Below, in pieces: positions 9,764 to 17,942 of a stretch of 64,000 nucleotides of DNA (positions are counted from its first letter, which is position 1; each line of letters begins with the position of its first letter). The position numbers and the translations under genes are program-made. The notes beneath the pieces were generated by a model. The model saw nothing but the letters and a program-made list of their open reading frames with translations, was not told where the DNA came from and did no database searches. The stretch spans positions 1 to 64,000 of the forward strand of contig MVRS01000244.1 of the NCBI GenBank assembly GCA_002067975.1, read 5' to 3'. The DNA comes from Syntrophorhabdus sp. PtaU1.Bin058 (GTDB lineage: Bacteria; Desulfobacterota; Syntrophorhabdia; Syntrophorhabdales; Syntrophorhabdaceae).

Positions 9764-10132
9764 TTAGTGGGCTACGCATTTATAATTACCCGCACTCCCC
9801 TCAACCGTCAGCCAGCCCCCCGCCTTTATCGGAAAATTTTCGCAGATCCACCAGGTGTAGGGCCCGACATTGAACGTCACGATACCCTCCCTGTCGCCTG
9901 ATTTGTTGCAGTCCGTGTCCTGCCAGTTGCAGCACCCATTGTCGCCGGGATTAAGTTCGGCCTCAAAACCACGGTCTAAGAAACCGGTTTTCTGTCCCCC
10001 TGTTTGATGAACATAGATCTTTGTGTCCGTCTTGTTGTAAACGCAGAATGCACCCGCACTATCCACCGTTAAAAATGCTGGCAGGATAATAAGGACCAAT
10101 ACCGCAAAGATTAAATGGACCTTTTTCCCCAT
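9764..10132 (-). CDS. Secreted Cys-rich small protein, paralogue 1
   Basis: A 122-residue protein. ATG 10132 is chosen because AAGGAGGTAATTCCT precedes it; the upstream extension lacks a ribosome site. A signal peptide (KKVHLIFAVLVLIILPAFL) ends near SAGA, leaving about 95 residues with six cysteines in the pattern FCVYN, GCCNWQD, DCN, WICEN and YKCVAH. The next gene encodes a paralogue with the same six cysteines and the shared core FPIKAGGW. The even Cys count suggests periplasmic disulphides. I do not recognise a named family. Confidence 0.75.
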   Translation of the reverse strand: MGKKVHLIFAVLVLIILPAFLTVDSAGAFCVYNKTDTKIYVHQTGGQKTGFLDRGFEAELNPGDNGCCNWQDTDCNKSGDREGIVTFNVGPYTWWICENFPIKAGGWLTVEGSAGNYKCVAH

Positions 10133-10185
10133 AGGAATTACCTCCTTTGCTTCAATGAGCCTTTTGCAGGGGTCTTGCACAATCA

Positions 10186-10581
10186 TTAGAAATGGGCCGT
10201 GCACGTATACCGGTTGTTCTTTCCAACAACCGTCATCCAGCCCCCTGCCTTTATCGGAAAGTCGGTGCAGACATCAATGCTTGGAGGGTCATGAGAGGTA
10301 ATCGGGACCGTGTTGACCTCGAACGTCACGATACTGTCCCTTTTGCCTTCGCTGTTGCAGTCCTTGTCCTGCCAGTTGCAGCATTTGTTTTCTCCCGGTT
10401 GAAGGTTCCTGGCTATGAATCCCCCAAAACTTGCAATCTTGCCCCCTCCTGTTTGCTGAACAAAAAGTACTTTGTCCGTATCATTATAAACACAGAAGGC
10501 ATCCGCGCTCGCTACCGTGAAAAACGCCGGCAGGATGACAAGTGCCAATGCCGCAAAGATTAAATCGATCTTTTTCCTCAC
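10186..10581 (-). CDS. Secreted Cys-rich small protein, paralogue 2
   Basis: A 131-residue protein starting at GTG (10581-10579) after AAAGGAGGATAATACC. A signal peptide is followed by the same layout as paralogue 1: AFCVYNDTDK, QQTGGG, KCCNWQDKDCN, FPIKAGGW and a final Cys near YTCTAH. A roughly 10-residue insertion before IDVCTDF is the main difference. The two genes are 53 nt apart in the same direction and look like a tandem duplication. Function is unknown; extracytoplasmic location is well supported by the signal peptide. Confidence 0.75.
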   Translation of the reverse strand: MRKKIDLIFAALALVILPAFFTVASADAFCVYNDTDKVLFVQQTGGGKIASFGGFIARNLQPGENKCCNWQDKDCNSEGKRDSIVTFEVNTVPITSHDPPSIDVCTDFPIKAGGWMTVVGKNNRYTCTAHF

Positions 10582-10723
10582 GGTATTATCCTCCTTTTTA
10601 TTCTAAGAATCTTGTTTTCGATAAAGCACTTACCCTGATAAGCAAAGTATAAAAAAGGAACGGCGGTATGTCAAACTGTTCGGGACCTTGAACCTGTCCC
10701 GGCAGGGCTCCGGAAATTTTTGT

Positions 10724-10752
10724 TTGAGAAATTGTACAGGACGGTTTATATA
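10724..10752 (+). promoter_or_regulatory. Promoter of the DUF554 gene, possibly giving a leaderless mRNA
   Basis: TTGAGA (10724-10729), a 17-nt spacer and TATATA (10747-10752). The expected start point is about 10758, at the ATG itself, and no Shine-Dalgarno sequence is visible. Confidence 0.5.
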
Positions 10753-10757
10753 TAACT

Positions 10758-11435
10758 ATGCTTGGCACCTTCATAAACGCCGGCACCGTCATCCTCGGGA
10801 GCCTTATCGGTCTTGCGATCCATGCGAGACTTCCGGAAAGGTTGACCAAGATTGCCTTCCAGGGCATAGGCCTGTTCACCGTCTTTCTCGGATTTACCAT
10901 GGCAGCAAAAACAAACAATTTCCTCGTGATGATATTCAGCATCGTTCCGGGTTCGATCATCGGAGAGCTCATCGGTATCGAAAAACATATGGACAGGCTG
11001 GCCGGACGCATAAAGCAGAAGATAAAATCGGAAAACAAGAGTTTCTCGGAAGGGTTCATCACCGCCTTTCTCTTGTTCTGCATGGGCTCCATGACGATCC
11101 TCGGCGCGATCCAAGAAGGGCTTGGAGGGCGTCCGGATCTCCTCATTGCGAAATCGGTCCTCGATGGATTCAGTTCCCTTGCACTGGCAGCGTCCCTCGG
11201 CGTCGGGGTCATCTTTTCCGTGTTGCCGCTTTTGGTCTACCAGGGAGGGATCACGTTATTTGCCTCGTCGCTTCAGCAATTCTTCACGAGCGCACTGATA
11301 AACGAGCTGAGCGCCGTAGGGGGATTGCTCCTCATCGGTCTGGGCATCAACATATTGGAGATAAAAAGGTTGAGCATACTCAATATGCTGCCCAGTCTCG
11401 TCATCGCAGTCATTCTGGCCTATTTTTTCCAGTAA
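10758..11435 (+). CDS. DUF554 membrane protein
   Basis: A 225-residue integral membrane protein with about seven hydrophobic helices. The N-terminus GTFINAGTVILGSLIGL and the block GSIIGELIGIE match the DUF554 (YqgA/YdfK) family, whose role is unknown and has been guessed to be transport. Gly-rich helices at 100-130 (FCMGSMTILGAIQEGL) and a C-terminal GLGINILEIK segment are also typical. The start lies directly downstream of a good promoter without a ribosome-binding site. Confidence 0.88.
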   Translation: MLGTFINAGTVILGSLIGLAIHARLPERLTKIAFQGIGLFTVFLGFTMAAKTNNFLVMIFSIVPGSIIGELIGIEKHMDRLAGRIKQKIKSENKSFSEGFITAFLLFCMGSMTILGAIQEGLGGRPDLLIAKSVLDGFSSLALAASLGVGVIFSVLPLLVYQGGITLFASSLQQFFTSALINELSAVGGLLLIGLGINILEIKRLSILNMLPSLVIAVILAYFFQ

Positions 11436-11497
11436 CCGGCAAGAAAGCCCGGTCGCTTTTCATAATTGATCAGGCCGGAAGGATTTTATAGACACGT

Positions 11498-11526
11498 TTG
11501 ACAGAGACGGTTGATCACTATATAAT
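11498..11526 (+). promoter_or_regulatory. Consensus sigma70 promoter of the second toxin-antitoxin pair
   Basis: TTGACA (11498-11503), 17 nt, TATAAT (11521-11526): both boxes are perfect. The antitoxin ATG follows 24 nt after the -10 box, with GGAGG in between. Confidence 0.85.
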
Positions 11527-11550
11527 AAAGTCAATTGCGCGGAGGTTACA

Positions 11551-11754
11551 ATGAGATCACTTTATCTATCTGTCGATGAACATGTATATGGCAAGCTGGT
11601 TGATTTTTTAAAACTATTGCCGGCAAAGCAAATAAAGATAGAAGAGATCGCATGCAGCAAAGAGCTCAAGAAAGAAATTGCAGAAAGGAAAAAAGAGATA
11701 CGACGGGGAGAGTTTATTACACACAAAAAGTTTTGGGACAAGATCGGTGTTTGA
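11551..11754 (+). CDS. Probable antitoxin of a RelE-type pair
   Basis: A 67-residue, highly charged helical protein (SKELKKEIAERKKEIRRGE) directly upstream of and overlapping a RelE-like toxin gene by 8 bp. A ribosome site GCGGAGG precedes the ATG. I do not recognise a defined antitoxin fold in its N-terminus, so the role is inferred from position, size, promoter and overlap. Confidence 0.75.
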   Translation: MRSLYLSVDEHVYGKLVDFLKLLPAKQIKIEEIACSKELKKEIAERKKEIRRGEFITHKKFWDKIGV

Positions 11755-12001
11755 AGTTGTTTATGCAAAATCTGTTGAAAAGGATATAAAGAACATACCT
11801 TCCAGGTTTCTCTATAAGATCAAAGAAGAAATAGAACATTTAACCGAGTTCCCCCAGGTAAAAAACATTAAAAAATTGACCAACCACCCTGTCTCTGACT
11901 TCAGATTGAAAGTAGGGGATTATAGGGTTTTGTTCGATGTTGATATCAGAAACAGAGCGATATACACCCTGAAGATAGGTCACAGAAAAGAAGTCTACTA
12001 A
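11747..12001 (+). CDS. RelE/ParE-superfamily toxin
   Basis: An 84-residue toxin beginning at GTG 11747 within the antitoxin stop region, giving FEVVYAKSVEKDIKNIP at the front, the usual RelE opening. SDFRLKVGDYRVLFDVD and the ending LKIGHRKEVY are characteristic of RelE-type mRNA interferases. The longer ORF from 11678 reads into the antitoxin frame and is rejected. RelE proteins cleave mRNA at the ribosomal A site; ParE relatives act on gyrase, and sequence alone does not fully exclude that. Confidence 0.9.
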   Translation: MFEVVYAKSVEKDIKNIPSRFLYKIKEEIEHLTEFPQVKNIKKLTNHPVSDFRLKVGDYRVLFDVDIRNRAIYTLKIGHRKEVY

Positions 12002-12025
12002 AAAACTTTATTCACCCTGAACTTT

Positions 12026-13183
12026 ATGCAGATCATAAAAGATGAACTGAAGACCGCGGTTTTTCGCAAAAGGCCGAACAGGTTTGTCGTGGAGTGCACA
12101 ATCGGCAAGAGGCCTGCCAGCGCCTATCTACCCAATCCGGGGAGGCTGTGGGAATTGCTTGTCCCGGGATGCAGGCTCTACGTAAGGAGAAATTCCCCTT
12201 CGGTCCGGATGCCCTATACCGTTCTGGCTGTTGAGAAAGAGGGGAAACCAATCCTCCTCCACACCCACATGACAAACGATGTGGCAGAGACGCTCCTTAA
12301 GCGGAAACTCATACCGGGATGGGAAGACGCGGAGATCGTGAGGCGGGAGGCCGCATTCGGCGAGAGCAGGTTCGACTTCCTCCTCAGGCGGGGCAGGCAG
12401 GAGATGGTCCTCGAAGTAAAGAACTGCACACTTTTCCGGGACAGGCTGGCCATGTTCCCCGACGCAGTCACCCGGCGGGGGAGCCGCCACCTGCGCGGAC
12501 TGTACAGACTTGCCGGGGAAGGCATACAGACCGGCGTTCTTTTTGTCGTCCAGTGGCCCCGCGCGGAATACTTTATGCCCGAGCACCATACAGACCTCGA
12601 ATTTGCCCAAAACCTCCTGAAGGTGCACGATACGGTAGACATCAAGGCTGTCTCCGTCAGGTGGAACGGAGACCTTTCCTTAGACGGCACAGTGAGGGAA
12701 CTCATCATTCCCTGGGAAAAGATAGCGAAGGAAGCAAAGGACAGCGGGAGCTACATCGTCATCCTCTATCTCGACAGGGATGCCCGTATCGAGATAGGCG
12801 AGCTCGGCACGATACCTTTCAGGAAGGGTTATTACCTCTACACAGGTTCCGCGAAGAGAGGTCTCACAAAGAGGATAGAGCGCCACCAGAGGCTGAGAAA
12901 GAACCTCTTCTGGCATATCGATTACCTGAGGGGGAAGACGTCTTTCTGCAAGGCCCTGCCGGTCCGCACATCAGAGGACCTCGAATGCGCAATAGCAGCG
13001 GACTTAAGAAAGATAGCAGACTGGTCCGTGAAAGGATTCGGGTCGTCCGACTGCCGGTGCGAAAGCCATCTCTTCGGAATGGAGAACGACCCCGTGCAAT
13101 TGCCTGCCTTCATCAGGATGTTGTATGATTACAGGATGGGAAGAATAGAACGGGAGCTGACACATGCCGGTACGCCCCGGTAA
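12026..13183 (+). CDS. sfsA: SfsA fused to a DUF123 (GIY-YIG-like) domain
   Basis: A 385-residue fusion. Residues 1 to about 235 are SfsA (YLPNPGRLWELL, HTHMTNDVAETLL, RFDFLL and EVKNCTLF, then FPDAVTRRGSRHLR), with the D...EVK arrangement of PD-(D/E)XK-like nucleases. Residues about 243-365 are DUF123, a GIY-YIG-related domain (GSYIVILYLDRD, KGYYLYTGSAKRGL, KRIERHQR, WHIDYLR). SfsA was named for sugar fermentation stimulation in E. coli, but its fold and this fusion suggest nucleic-acid work. No clear ribosome site precedes the ATG. It overlaps nagA by 20 bp. Confidence 0.88.
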   Translation: MQIIKDELKTAVFRKRPNRFVVECTIGKRPASAYLPNPGRLWELLVPGCRLYVRRNSPSVRMPYTVLAVEKEGKPILLHTHMTNDVAETLLKRKLIPGWEDAEIVRREAAFGESRFDFLLRRGRQEMVLEVKNCTLFRDRLAMFPDAVTRRGSRHLRGLYRLAGEGIQTGVLFVVQWPRAEYFMPEHHTDLEFAQNLLKVHDTVDIKAVSVRWNGDLSLDGTVRELIIPWEKIAKEAKDSGSYIVILYLDRDARIEIGELGTIPFRKGYYLYTGSAKRGLTKRIERHQRLRKNLFWHIDYLRGKTSFCKALPVRTSEDLECAIAADLRKIADWSVKGFGSSDCRCESHLFGMENDPVQLPAFIRMLYDYRMGRIERELTHAGTPR

Positions 13184-14171
13184 AGACCGTAAGGCTCACG
13201 CCTCACGCCTAACGCCTCACGGGTTTATTGATATTCATACCCACGGCATCGGCGGTTACGATACGCGGGGTGCGACACCGGAAATCGTCCTGAAGATTGC
13301 CCGGATCCATGGTGCGCACGGTGTTTCGGCGATCCTCCCCACGATCTATCCGGCGCCCATCGGGGAGATGCGCGCCGATATGGCGGCGGTGAGAGAAGCG
13401 ATAAATCGTCAGGACTTGCAGTTCGGAGTTCGGAGTTCGGAGCGTAAATACTCAAAACTCATTACTACGAACCTGGAACTCGCCAAGAATCCTGCGGCCA
13501 GGATTCTTGGCGCCCACCTCGAGGGTCCGTTTCTGAATCCGGCCCAATGCGGGGCGCTGGATAAGACCTCGTTTCTTGAGCCGACAATGAAGAATTTCAA
13601 AAGGCTCATCGACGGTTTCGGGGATATCGTGAAGATCATCACCATTGCCCCTGAGCTGAAGGGTGCAACACGGCTCATCAAGACCATAGCGGATACGGGG
13701 ATCGTCGTAAGCATGGGTCATTCAGACGCAACCTATGCAGAGGCAGAGGCCGGTTATCGGGCAGGCGCAAAGGGCATAACCCATATCTTTAACGCGATGC
13801 GCGGCATCCACCACCGGGAGCCGGGTATCGCAGGGTTCGGGTTGCTGAATAAAGAGGTCTATATTGAGGTGATCACCGACCCCTTTCATCTTGGCCTGAA
13901 GACAATTGAATTGATCTTTAAGGTCAAGGATTTTAAGAAGATCATCCTCGTCTCAGACACCGTGAAAGACACAAAGGGCATATCGGCGCGCAGGGGTGTC
14001 AGGGACAGCAGGGGCATACTCCTCGGCGGCTCGATGACTATCCCTGAATCCGCCCGGCGGCTTATCGGCATGGGGTTCAAGGGGAAGGCCGTGATGAACT
14101 GCATCACCAGAAACCCTGCCGCTTACCTCGCAACACAGCCCATAGCTGGCAAGGTAAAAGATAACATGTGA
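13164..14171 (+). CDS. nagA: N-acetylglucosamine-6-phosphate deacetylase
   Basis: A 335-residue amidohydrolase that deacetylates GlcNAc-6-P in amino-sugar recycling. Metal and catalytic marks: DIHTHGIGG (23-31), GAHLEGPFLNP, SMGHSDATY, THIFNAMRGIHHREPG and LVSDTVKDTKG with the catalytic Asp. It overlaps sfsA and starts at ATG 13164 after GGGAGC. Two stretches are unlike the family: residues 11-20 (AHASRLTPHG) and about 87-94 (FGVRSSER). Both are encoded by 7-nt tandem repeats (13196-13223 and 13421-13441), so repeats have entered the gene in frame. The protein is shorter than typical NagA (about 380). Confidence 0.9.
   Translation: MPVRPGKDRKAHASRLTPHGFIDIHTHGIGGYDTRGATPEIVLKIARIHGAHGVSAILPTIYPAPIGEMRADMAAVREAINRQDLQFGVRSSERKYSKLITTNLELAKNPAARILGAHLEGPFLNPAQCGALDKTSFLEPTMKNFKRLIDGFGDIVKIITIAPELKGATRLIKTIADTGIVVSMGHSDATYAEAEAGYRAGAKGITHIFNAMRGIHHREPGIAGFGLLNKEVYIEVITDPFHLGLKTIELIFKVKDFKKIILVSDTVKDTKGISARRGVRDSRGILLGGSMTIPESARRLIGMGFKGKAVMNCITRNPAAYLATQPIAGKVKDNM
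13196..13223. repeat. Heptamer tandem repeat inside the start of nagA
   Basis: Four consecutive 7-nt units: CTCACGC, CTCACGC, CTAACGC and CTCACGG. A related series occurs at 21263-21293. Here it is translated as part of the NagA N-terminus. Confidence 0.85.
13421..13441. repeat. Perfect (GTTCGGA)x3 repeat inside nagA
   Basis: Three identical heptamers, 21 nt in total, so the reading frame of nagA is kept. It encodes a short extra segment before the conserved HLEGPF block. Confidence 0.9.
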
Positions 14172-14209
14172 AAGGTTTAAACATTTTACCTTTTACTTTT
14201 TACATTTAA
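14168..14209. repeat. Heptamer repeat overlapping the nagA stop codon
   Basis: Period-7 series GTGAAAG, GTTTAAA, CATTTTA, CCTTTTA, CTTTTTA, CATTTAA. The nagA TGA lies in the first unit, the same arrangement as at the end of larC. Confidence 0.75.
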
Positions 14210-14259
14210 TGTCTTACACTTTGACATGAATCACGAGCCATCATACTCGTTGATTTGCA

Positions 14260-14288
14260 TTGACTATCAGTACATTTTTGATTAAAAT
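14260..14288 (+). promoter_or_regulatory. Promoter of ffh
   Basis: TTGACT (14260-14265), 17 nt, TAAAAT (14283-14288). The ffh ATG is at 14299, so the leader would be only a few nucleotides and no Shine-Dalgarno is seen. A second, weaker candidate is TTGACA at 14221 with TACTCG at 14244. Confidence 0.6.
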
Positions 14289-14298
14289 ATATGATTCT

Positions 14299-15630
14299 AT
14301 GTTCGAGAAATTACAGGAAAGATTAGAAACGACCTTCAAAAAGCTGAGGGGTTACGGCAAGCTTACCGAGGACAACATCAAGGAGACGCTGAGGGAGGTA
14401 AGGGTCGCGCTTCTTGAGGCGGATGTCAACTTCAGGATAGCCAAGGACTTCCTCGAAAAGGTCAAAGAGAAGGCCCTGGGCGAAGAGGTCTTGACGAGCG
14501 TTACGCCCGGCCAGCAGTTCATAAAGATCGTCCATGACGAATTATGCGCGCTGCTCGGCACGACGAATAAACCCCTCGACGTGTCAGGGTCTCCGCCGGT
14601 GCCCATCATGCTCGTGGGGCTTCAGGGATCAGGGAAGACGACCACGGCAGGGAAGCTTGCCCTTGTGCTCCGAAAGAAGGGCAGGAGGCCGCTCCTTGTG
14701 CCGTCGGACATTTACCGGCCCGCTGCCATAGAACAGTTGACAAAGGTCGGAAAACAGTTGAATATCGAAACATTTGCAGTGCCGCAGATAAAGGACCCCC
14801 TCACGATATGCAAAGAGGCAAAGGCGTATGCGATGAAGAACGGCTTCGATACGATGATCGTCGATACCGCCGGCAGGCTGCATATCAACGACGAGATGGT
14901 CAATGAGCTTGTGGACCAGAAAAGGTTTTTAAACCCCAGAGAGACCCTCCTCGTTCTCGATGCCATGACGGGACAGGATGCGGTAAGCATCGCCGGGACA
15001 TTCGATACGAAGCTCGGCGTCGACGGGATCATACTGACCAAGCTGGACGGCGACACGAGAGGCGGCGCAGCGATCTCCATCAAGGCCGTTACGGGAAAAC
15101 CGATAAAGTTCATCGGGATCGGCGAAAAGTTCGATGCCCTTGAGGCCTTTTATCCTGAAAGGATGGCATCCCGTATCCTTGGGATGGGAGACGTCATCTC
15201 CCTTGTCGAGAAGGCGCAGGAGGTATTCGATGAGAAACAGGCAAGGGATCTGGAAAAGAAGCTGAGAAAAGACGAGTTTACACTGGAGGATTTCAAGGAA
15301 CAGATAAAACAGATGAAGAAGCTCGGATCCATAGAATCGATAATGACGATGTTTCCTGGTTTTAACAAGGTCAAAGGTATGATAAACTTCTCTGAGGCGG
15401 AAAAGGACATCAAAAGGATTGAGGCGATCATCAACTCGATGACAGCAAAAGAGAGGGTATATCCGAATATCATAGACGGGAACAGGAGGATCAGGATATC
15501 CAGAGGGAGCGGTACCAGCGTCCGTGATGTCAATGATCTCCTGAAGCGCTACATGGAAATGCGCAAGATGATGAAAAAGCTTACAAAGGGAGGCATGAAG
15601 GGCCTTCAAAGACAACTATTCATGAGGTAA
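14299..15630 (+). CDS. ffh: Signal recognition particle GTPase Ffh
   Basis: A 443-residue SRP54 protein that binds signal sequences and SRP RNA and docks with FtsY. Helical N domain (1-85), then the G domain with P-loop GLQGSGKTTTAGK, DTAGRLH and TKLDGDTRGG, then a Met-rich M domain with RISRGSGTSVRDVNDLLKRY and the tail KMMKKLTKGGMKG. ATG 14299 (MFEKLQERLETTFKKL) matches the family start; the upstream extension to 14260 does not. It leads a translation and secretion gene cluster and is followed 11 nt later by rpsP. Confidence 0.97.
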   Translation: MFEKLQERLETTFKKLRGYGKLTEDNIKETLREVRVALLEADVNFRIAKDFLEKVKEKALGEEVLTSVTPGQQFIKIVHDELCALLGTTNKPLDVSGSPPVPIMLVGLQGSGKTTTAGKLALVLRKKGRRPLLVPSDIYRPAAIEQLTKVGKQLNIETFAVPQIKDPLTICKEAKAYAMKNGFDTMIVDTAGRLHINDEMVNELVDQKRFLNPRETLLVLDAMTGQDAVSIAGTFDTKLGVDGIILTKLDGDTRGGAAISIKAVTGKPIKFIGIGEKFDALEAFYPERMASRILGMGDVISLVEKAQEVFDEKQARDLEKKLRKDEFTLEDFKEQIKQMKKLGSIESIMTMFPGFNKVKGMINFSEAEKDIKRIEAIINSMTAKERVYPNIIDGNRRIRISRGSGTSVRDVNDLLKRYMEMRKMMKKLTKGGMKGLQRQLFMR

Positions 15631-15641
15631 GGAGGTAGAGA

Positions 15642-15899
15642 TTGGCCGTTAAATTCAGATTATCCAGGTTTGGATCGAAGAAAAAACCATTTTACAGAAT
15701 CGTCGTAGCGGATGAAAGATCTCCGAGAGACGGCAGGTTTATTGAGAGGGTGGGGTCTTATGATCCCTTAAAGGACCCTGTGGAGATACAGCTCAACAGG
15801 GAGAAGATAAAGTCATGGTATAAAAAGGGGGCAAAACCTACAAGGACAGTTGAAAATCTGTTCAAAAAAGAAGGGGTTTTGAAGGAGTTAACACAATAA
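15642..15899 (+). CDS. rpsP: 30S ribosomal protein S16
   Basis: An 85-residue S16. The start is TTG at 15642 after AAGGAGGTAGAGA, giving [20 protein letters not shown], followed by [17 protein letters not shown]16 helps 30S assembly. It sits in the conserved ffh-rpsP-khpA-rimM-trmD-rplS order. Confidence 0.97.
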   Translation: MAVKFRLSRFGSKKKPFYRIVVADERSPRDGRFIERVGSYDPLKDPVEIQLNREKIKSWYKKGAKPTRTVENLFKKEGVLKELTQ

Positions 15900-15915
15900 C
15901 TTACGGAGGTGGGGC

Positions 15916-16149
15916 GTGTTGAAGGAGTTAATAGAGTACATTGCTAAGGCGTTGGTCGACAATCCTGATCAGGTAAAGGTTTCCGAGATAGAAGGTGAGA
16001 AGACATCTGTCATCGAACTGAATGTTGCAAAAGACGACCTCGGAAAGGTGATCGGCAAGCAGGGCAGAACGGCAAGGGCAATGAGAACTATCCTGAGTGC
16101 TACTTCAACGAAGGTGAAAAAGAGAGCGGTACTCGAAATTATAGAGTAA
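15916..16149 (+). CDS. khpA: KH-domain RNA-binding protein KhpA
   Basis: A 77-residue single KH domain protein (YlqC). The KH loop reads [19 protein letters not shown], matching the GxxG RNA-contact motif. The start is GTG 15916 after GGAGGTGGGGC. Its stop overlaps the rimM ATG (TAATG). In other bacteria KhpA pairs with KhpB and binds many RNAs; here the context is the standard ribosome-maturation cluster. Confidence 0.95.
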   Translation: MLKELIEYIAKALVDNPDQVKVSEIEGEKTSVIELNVAKDDLGKVIGKQGRTARAMRTILSATSTKVKKRAVLEIIE

Positions 16150-16646
16150 TGAGATGGATCCCTGTCGGCAGGGTACTGTCAACGCACGGCATCAGAGGGG
16201 AAGTAAGCTTTCATTATTACAACGAGGCAAAGGAAGACTTTCTCCGGTATGCCTCACTCTATGCTGAAAAAGATGATACGATAATAGAGATAAAGCCGGC
16301 AAGCGTCAGGTCTCACAAAAATCTCTTTTTAATACGCTTTAAAGGTCTCAAAGGCCCGGAGGAGGTTTCCTTTCTCGTCAAAAAGGAATTGTACGTGCGA
16401 GAGGGAGACCTCCCTCAGTTGAATGCCAACGAGTATTACGAGTATCAGCTTATCGGGCTTAAGGTTTTGAACTCTGCCGGTGCAGAGATCGGCAAGGTCG
16501 AGAGCATGCTCCATACAGAAGCAAACGATACGCTGGTTGTTTCAGGAAAACAGGAGATCCTGGTACCGATGATCGATGAATACATCATTGAGATAAGCCT
16601 TGAGCGTTCTTTTGTAAAAGTACGGGAAGACCTGCTCGTTCCATGA
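16149..16646 (+). CDS. rimM: 16S rRNA processing protein RimM
   Basis: A 165-residue RimM: an N-terminal beta-barrel domain (WIPVGRVLSTHGIRGEV), then a PRC-barrel domain (NEYYEYQLIGLKV, ending in VPMIDEYI and KVREDLLVP). It assists maturation of the 30S head with S19. It is translationally coupled to khpA by TAATG and overlaps trmD by 4 bp (ATGA). Confidence 0.96.
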   Translation: MRWIPVGRVLSTHGIRGEVSFHYYNEAKEDFLRYASLYAEKDDTIIEIKPASVRSHKNLFLIRFKGLKGPEEVSFLVKKELYVREGDLPQLNANEYYEYQLIGLKVLNSAGAEIGKVESMLHTEANDTLVVSGKQEILVPMIDEYIIEISLERSFVKVREDLLVP

Positions 16647-17377
16647 TCTTCACGGTCCTGACACTTTTCCCTGATATCTTTCAATCTCCTTTGCAGGCGA
16701 GCATTATCAAAAAGGCCTCAGATAAGGAGTTGATACGCTTCAATATCATCGATATCCGGGATTTCGCCGGGGATGTCCATAAGACCTGCGACGATAAGCC
16801 CTATGGCGGCGGACCGGGGATGGTCATGAAGATCGAGCCGATCTACCGTGCCATGGAGTTTGTTGAAACCACATACGGAAGGCCGAGGTATGTGCTTTTA
16901 ACACCCCAGGGACGACCCTTTGACCAGGCAACTGCAGAGAGATATGGAAGGCTTGCCCACATATGTCTTGTCTGCGGCAGGTATGAAGGAGTTGACGAAC
17001 GGGTAATAGACTGCGTCGATGAAGAGGTTTCGATCGGTGATTACGTGCTCTCCGGCGGTGAGATACCGGCGCTGGTATTGATCGATGCGATATCAAGGAT
17101 CATACCCGGTGTCGTCGGGAACGAAGGGTCTGTCGTTGATGAGAGTTTCAAAGAGCCCCTTCTTGAATATCCCCAGTATACGAGACCTGAGGCGTTTATG
17201 GGTATGGAGGTGCCGCCGGTGCTCCTTTCCGGAAACCACGAAGAGATCAGGCGATGGCGGCGAAAAGAGGCGATCAGGAAGACGCTCCTCAAAAGACCCG
17301 ATCTCATGAACAGGTTTACCCCGACGGAAGAGGACGGGAGATTCATCAGAGAGATTATGGAGGAGATCCCTGGGTAG
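16643..17377 (+). CDS. trmD: tRNA (guanine37-N1)-methyltransferase
   Basis: A 244-residue SPOUT enzyme that methylates G37 next to the anticodon. Seen are the N-terminal FTVLTLFPDIF, PYGGGPGMVMK, CGRYEGVDERV and the knot segment IGDYVLSGGEIPALVLIDAI. It overlaps rimM and is followed by a second SPOUT-type gene. Confidence 0.97.
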   Translation: MIFTVLTLFPDIFQSPLQASIIKKASDKELIRFNIIDIRDFAGDVHKTCDDKPYGGGPGMVMKIEPIYRAMEFVETTYGRPRYVLLTPQGRPFDQATAERYGRLAHICLVCGRYEGVDERVIDCVDEEVSIGDYVLSGGEIPALVLIDAISRIIPGVVGNEGSVVDESFKEPLLEYPQYTRPEAFMGMEVPPVLLSGNHEEIRRWRRKEAIRKTLLKRPDLMNRFTPTEEDGRFIREIMEEIPG

Positions 17378-17390
17378 CGTAAAGATTGCT

Positions 17391-17942
17391 GTGGTCCATT
17401 ATCCGGTCTATGATAAGCAGGGCGAGATTGTCGCTACGAGCATAACAAACCTGGAGATCCATGATATTGCGAGAAGCTGCATGACTTTTGGTATTGACCT
17501 GTGCTATATTGTTACACCTTTGGCAAGGCAAAGGGATATTATGGAGAAACTCATACACCATTGGACGGAAGGGTACGGCGCCCAATATAACCCGGTAAGG
17601 GGCGAGGCCCTGCAGCGCGTGAGGATTAAGAACACTGTCCGTGAAATGATCGAGGATGCGGCGATGGACGGGAAGCCCCTTGTGATAGGGACGTCCTCCC
17701 GGGAGAGAAAAGAGAAATCGATAACATACCGGGAGCTCCGGAAATTTATAGAGGAGGGAAAAGACCCCTCCCTTATACTATTCGGAACGGGCTGGGGTTT
17801 ATCGGGTGAAGTGGTGGATTTGTGCGACAAGATGCTGGTACCCGTCCAGGGAAGCGGAGATTACAATCACCTGTCGTTAAGGGTTGCGATGGGTATAATT
17901 CTTGATAGAATTTTTGGCCGGAGAGGAGGATACGATGAATGA
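17391..17942 (+). CDS. SPOUT-superfamily RNA methyltransferase (TM1570-like)
   Basis: About 183 residues in the group of small TrmD-related RNA methylases placed between trmD and rplS in several deep-branching bacteria. [12 protein letters not shown] and [18 protein letters not shown] at the front and [16 protein letters not shown] in the knot are characteristic. The first usual start is GTG 17391, but the preceding codons spell SVKIA, which fits the first beta strand of the family. Translation may therefore begin upstream, for example at CTG 17370 just after GGAGGAG. It overlaps rplS by 8 bp. The RNA target is unknown. Confidence 0.88.
   Translation: MVHYPVYDKQGEIVATSITNLEIHDIARSCMTFGIDLCYIVTPLARQRDIMEKLIHHWTEGYGAQYNPVRGEALQRVRIKNTVREMIEDAAMDGKPLVIGTSSRERKEKSITYRELRKFIEEGKDPSLILFGTGWGLSGEVVDLCDKMLVPVQGSGDYNHLSLRVAMGIILDRIFGRRGGYDE

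Noticed and set aside
10688-11491. 267-residue plus-strand frame
   Set aside because: Out-of-frame shadow of the DUF554 gene, basic and low in hydrophobic order.
14929-15615. 228-residue minus-strand frame
   Set aside because: Antisense to ffh, whose identity is certain.
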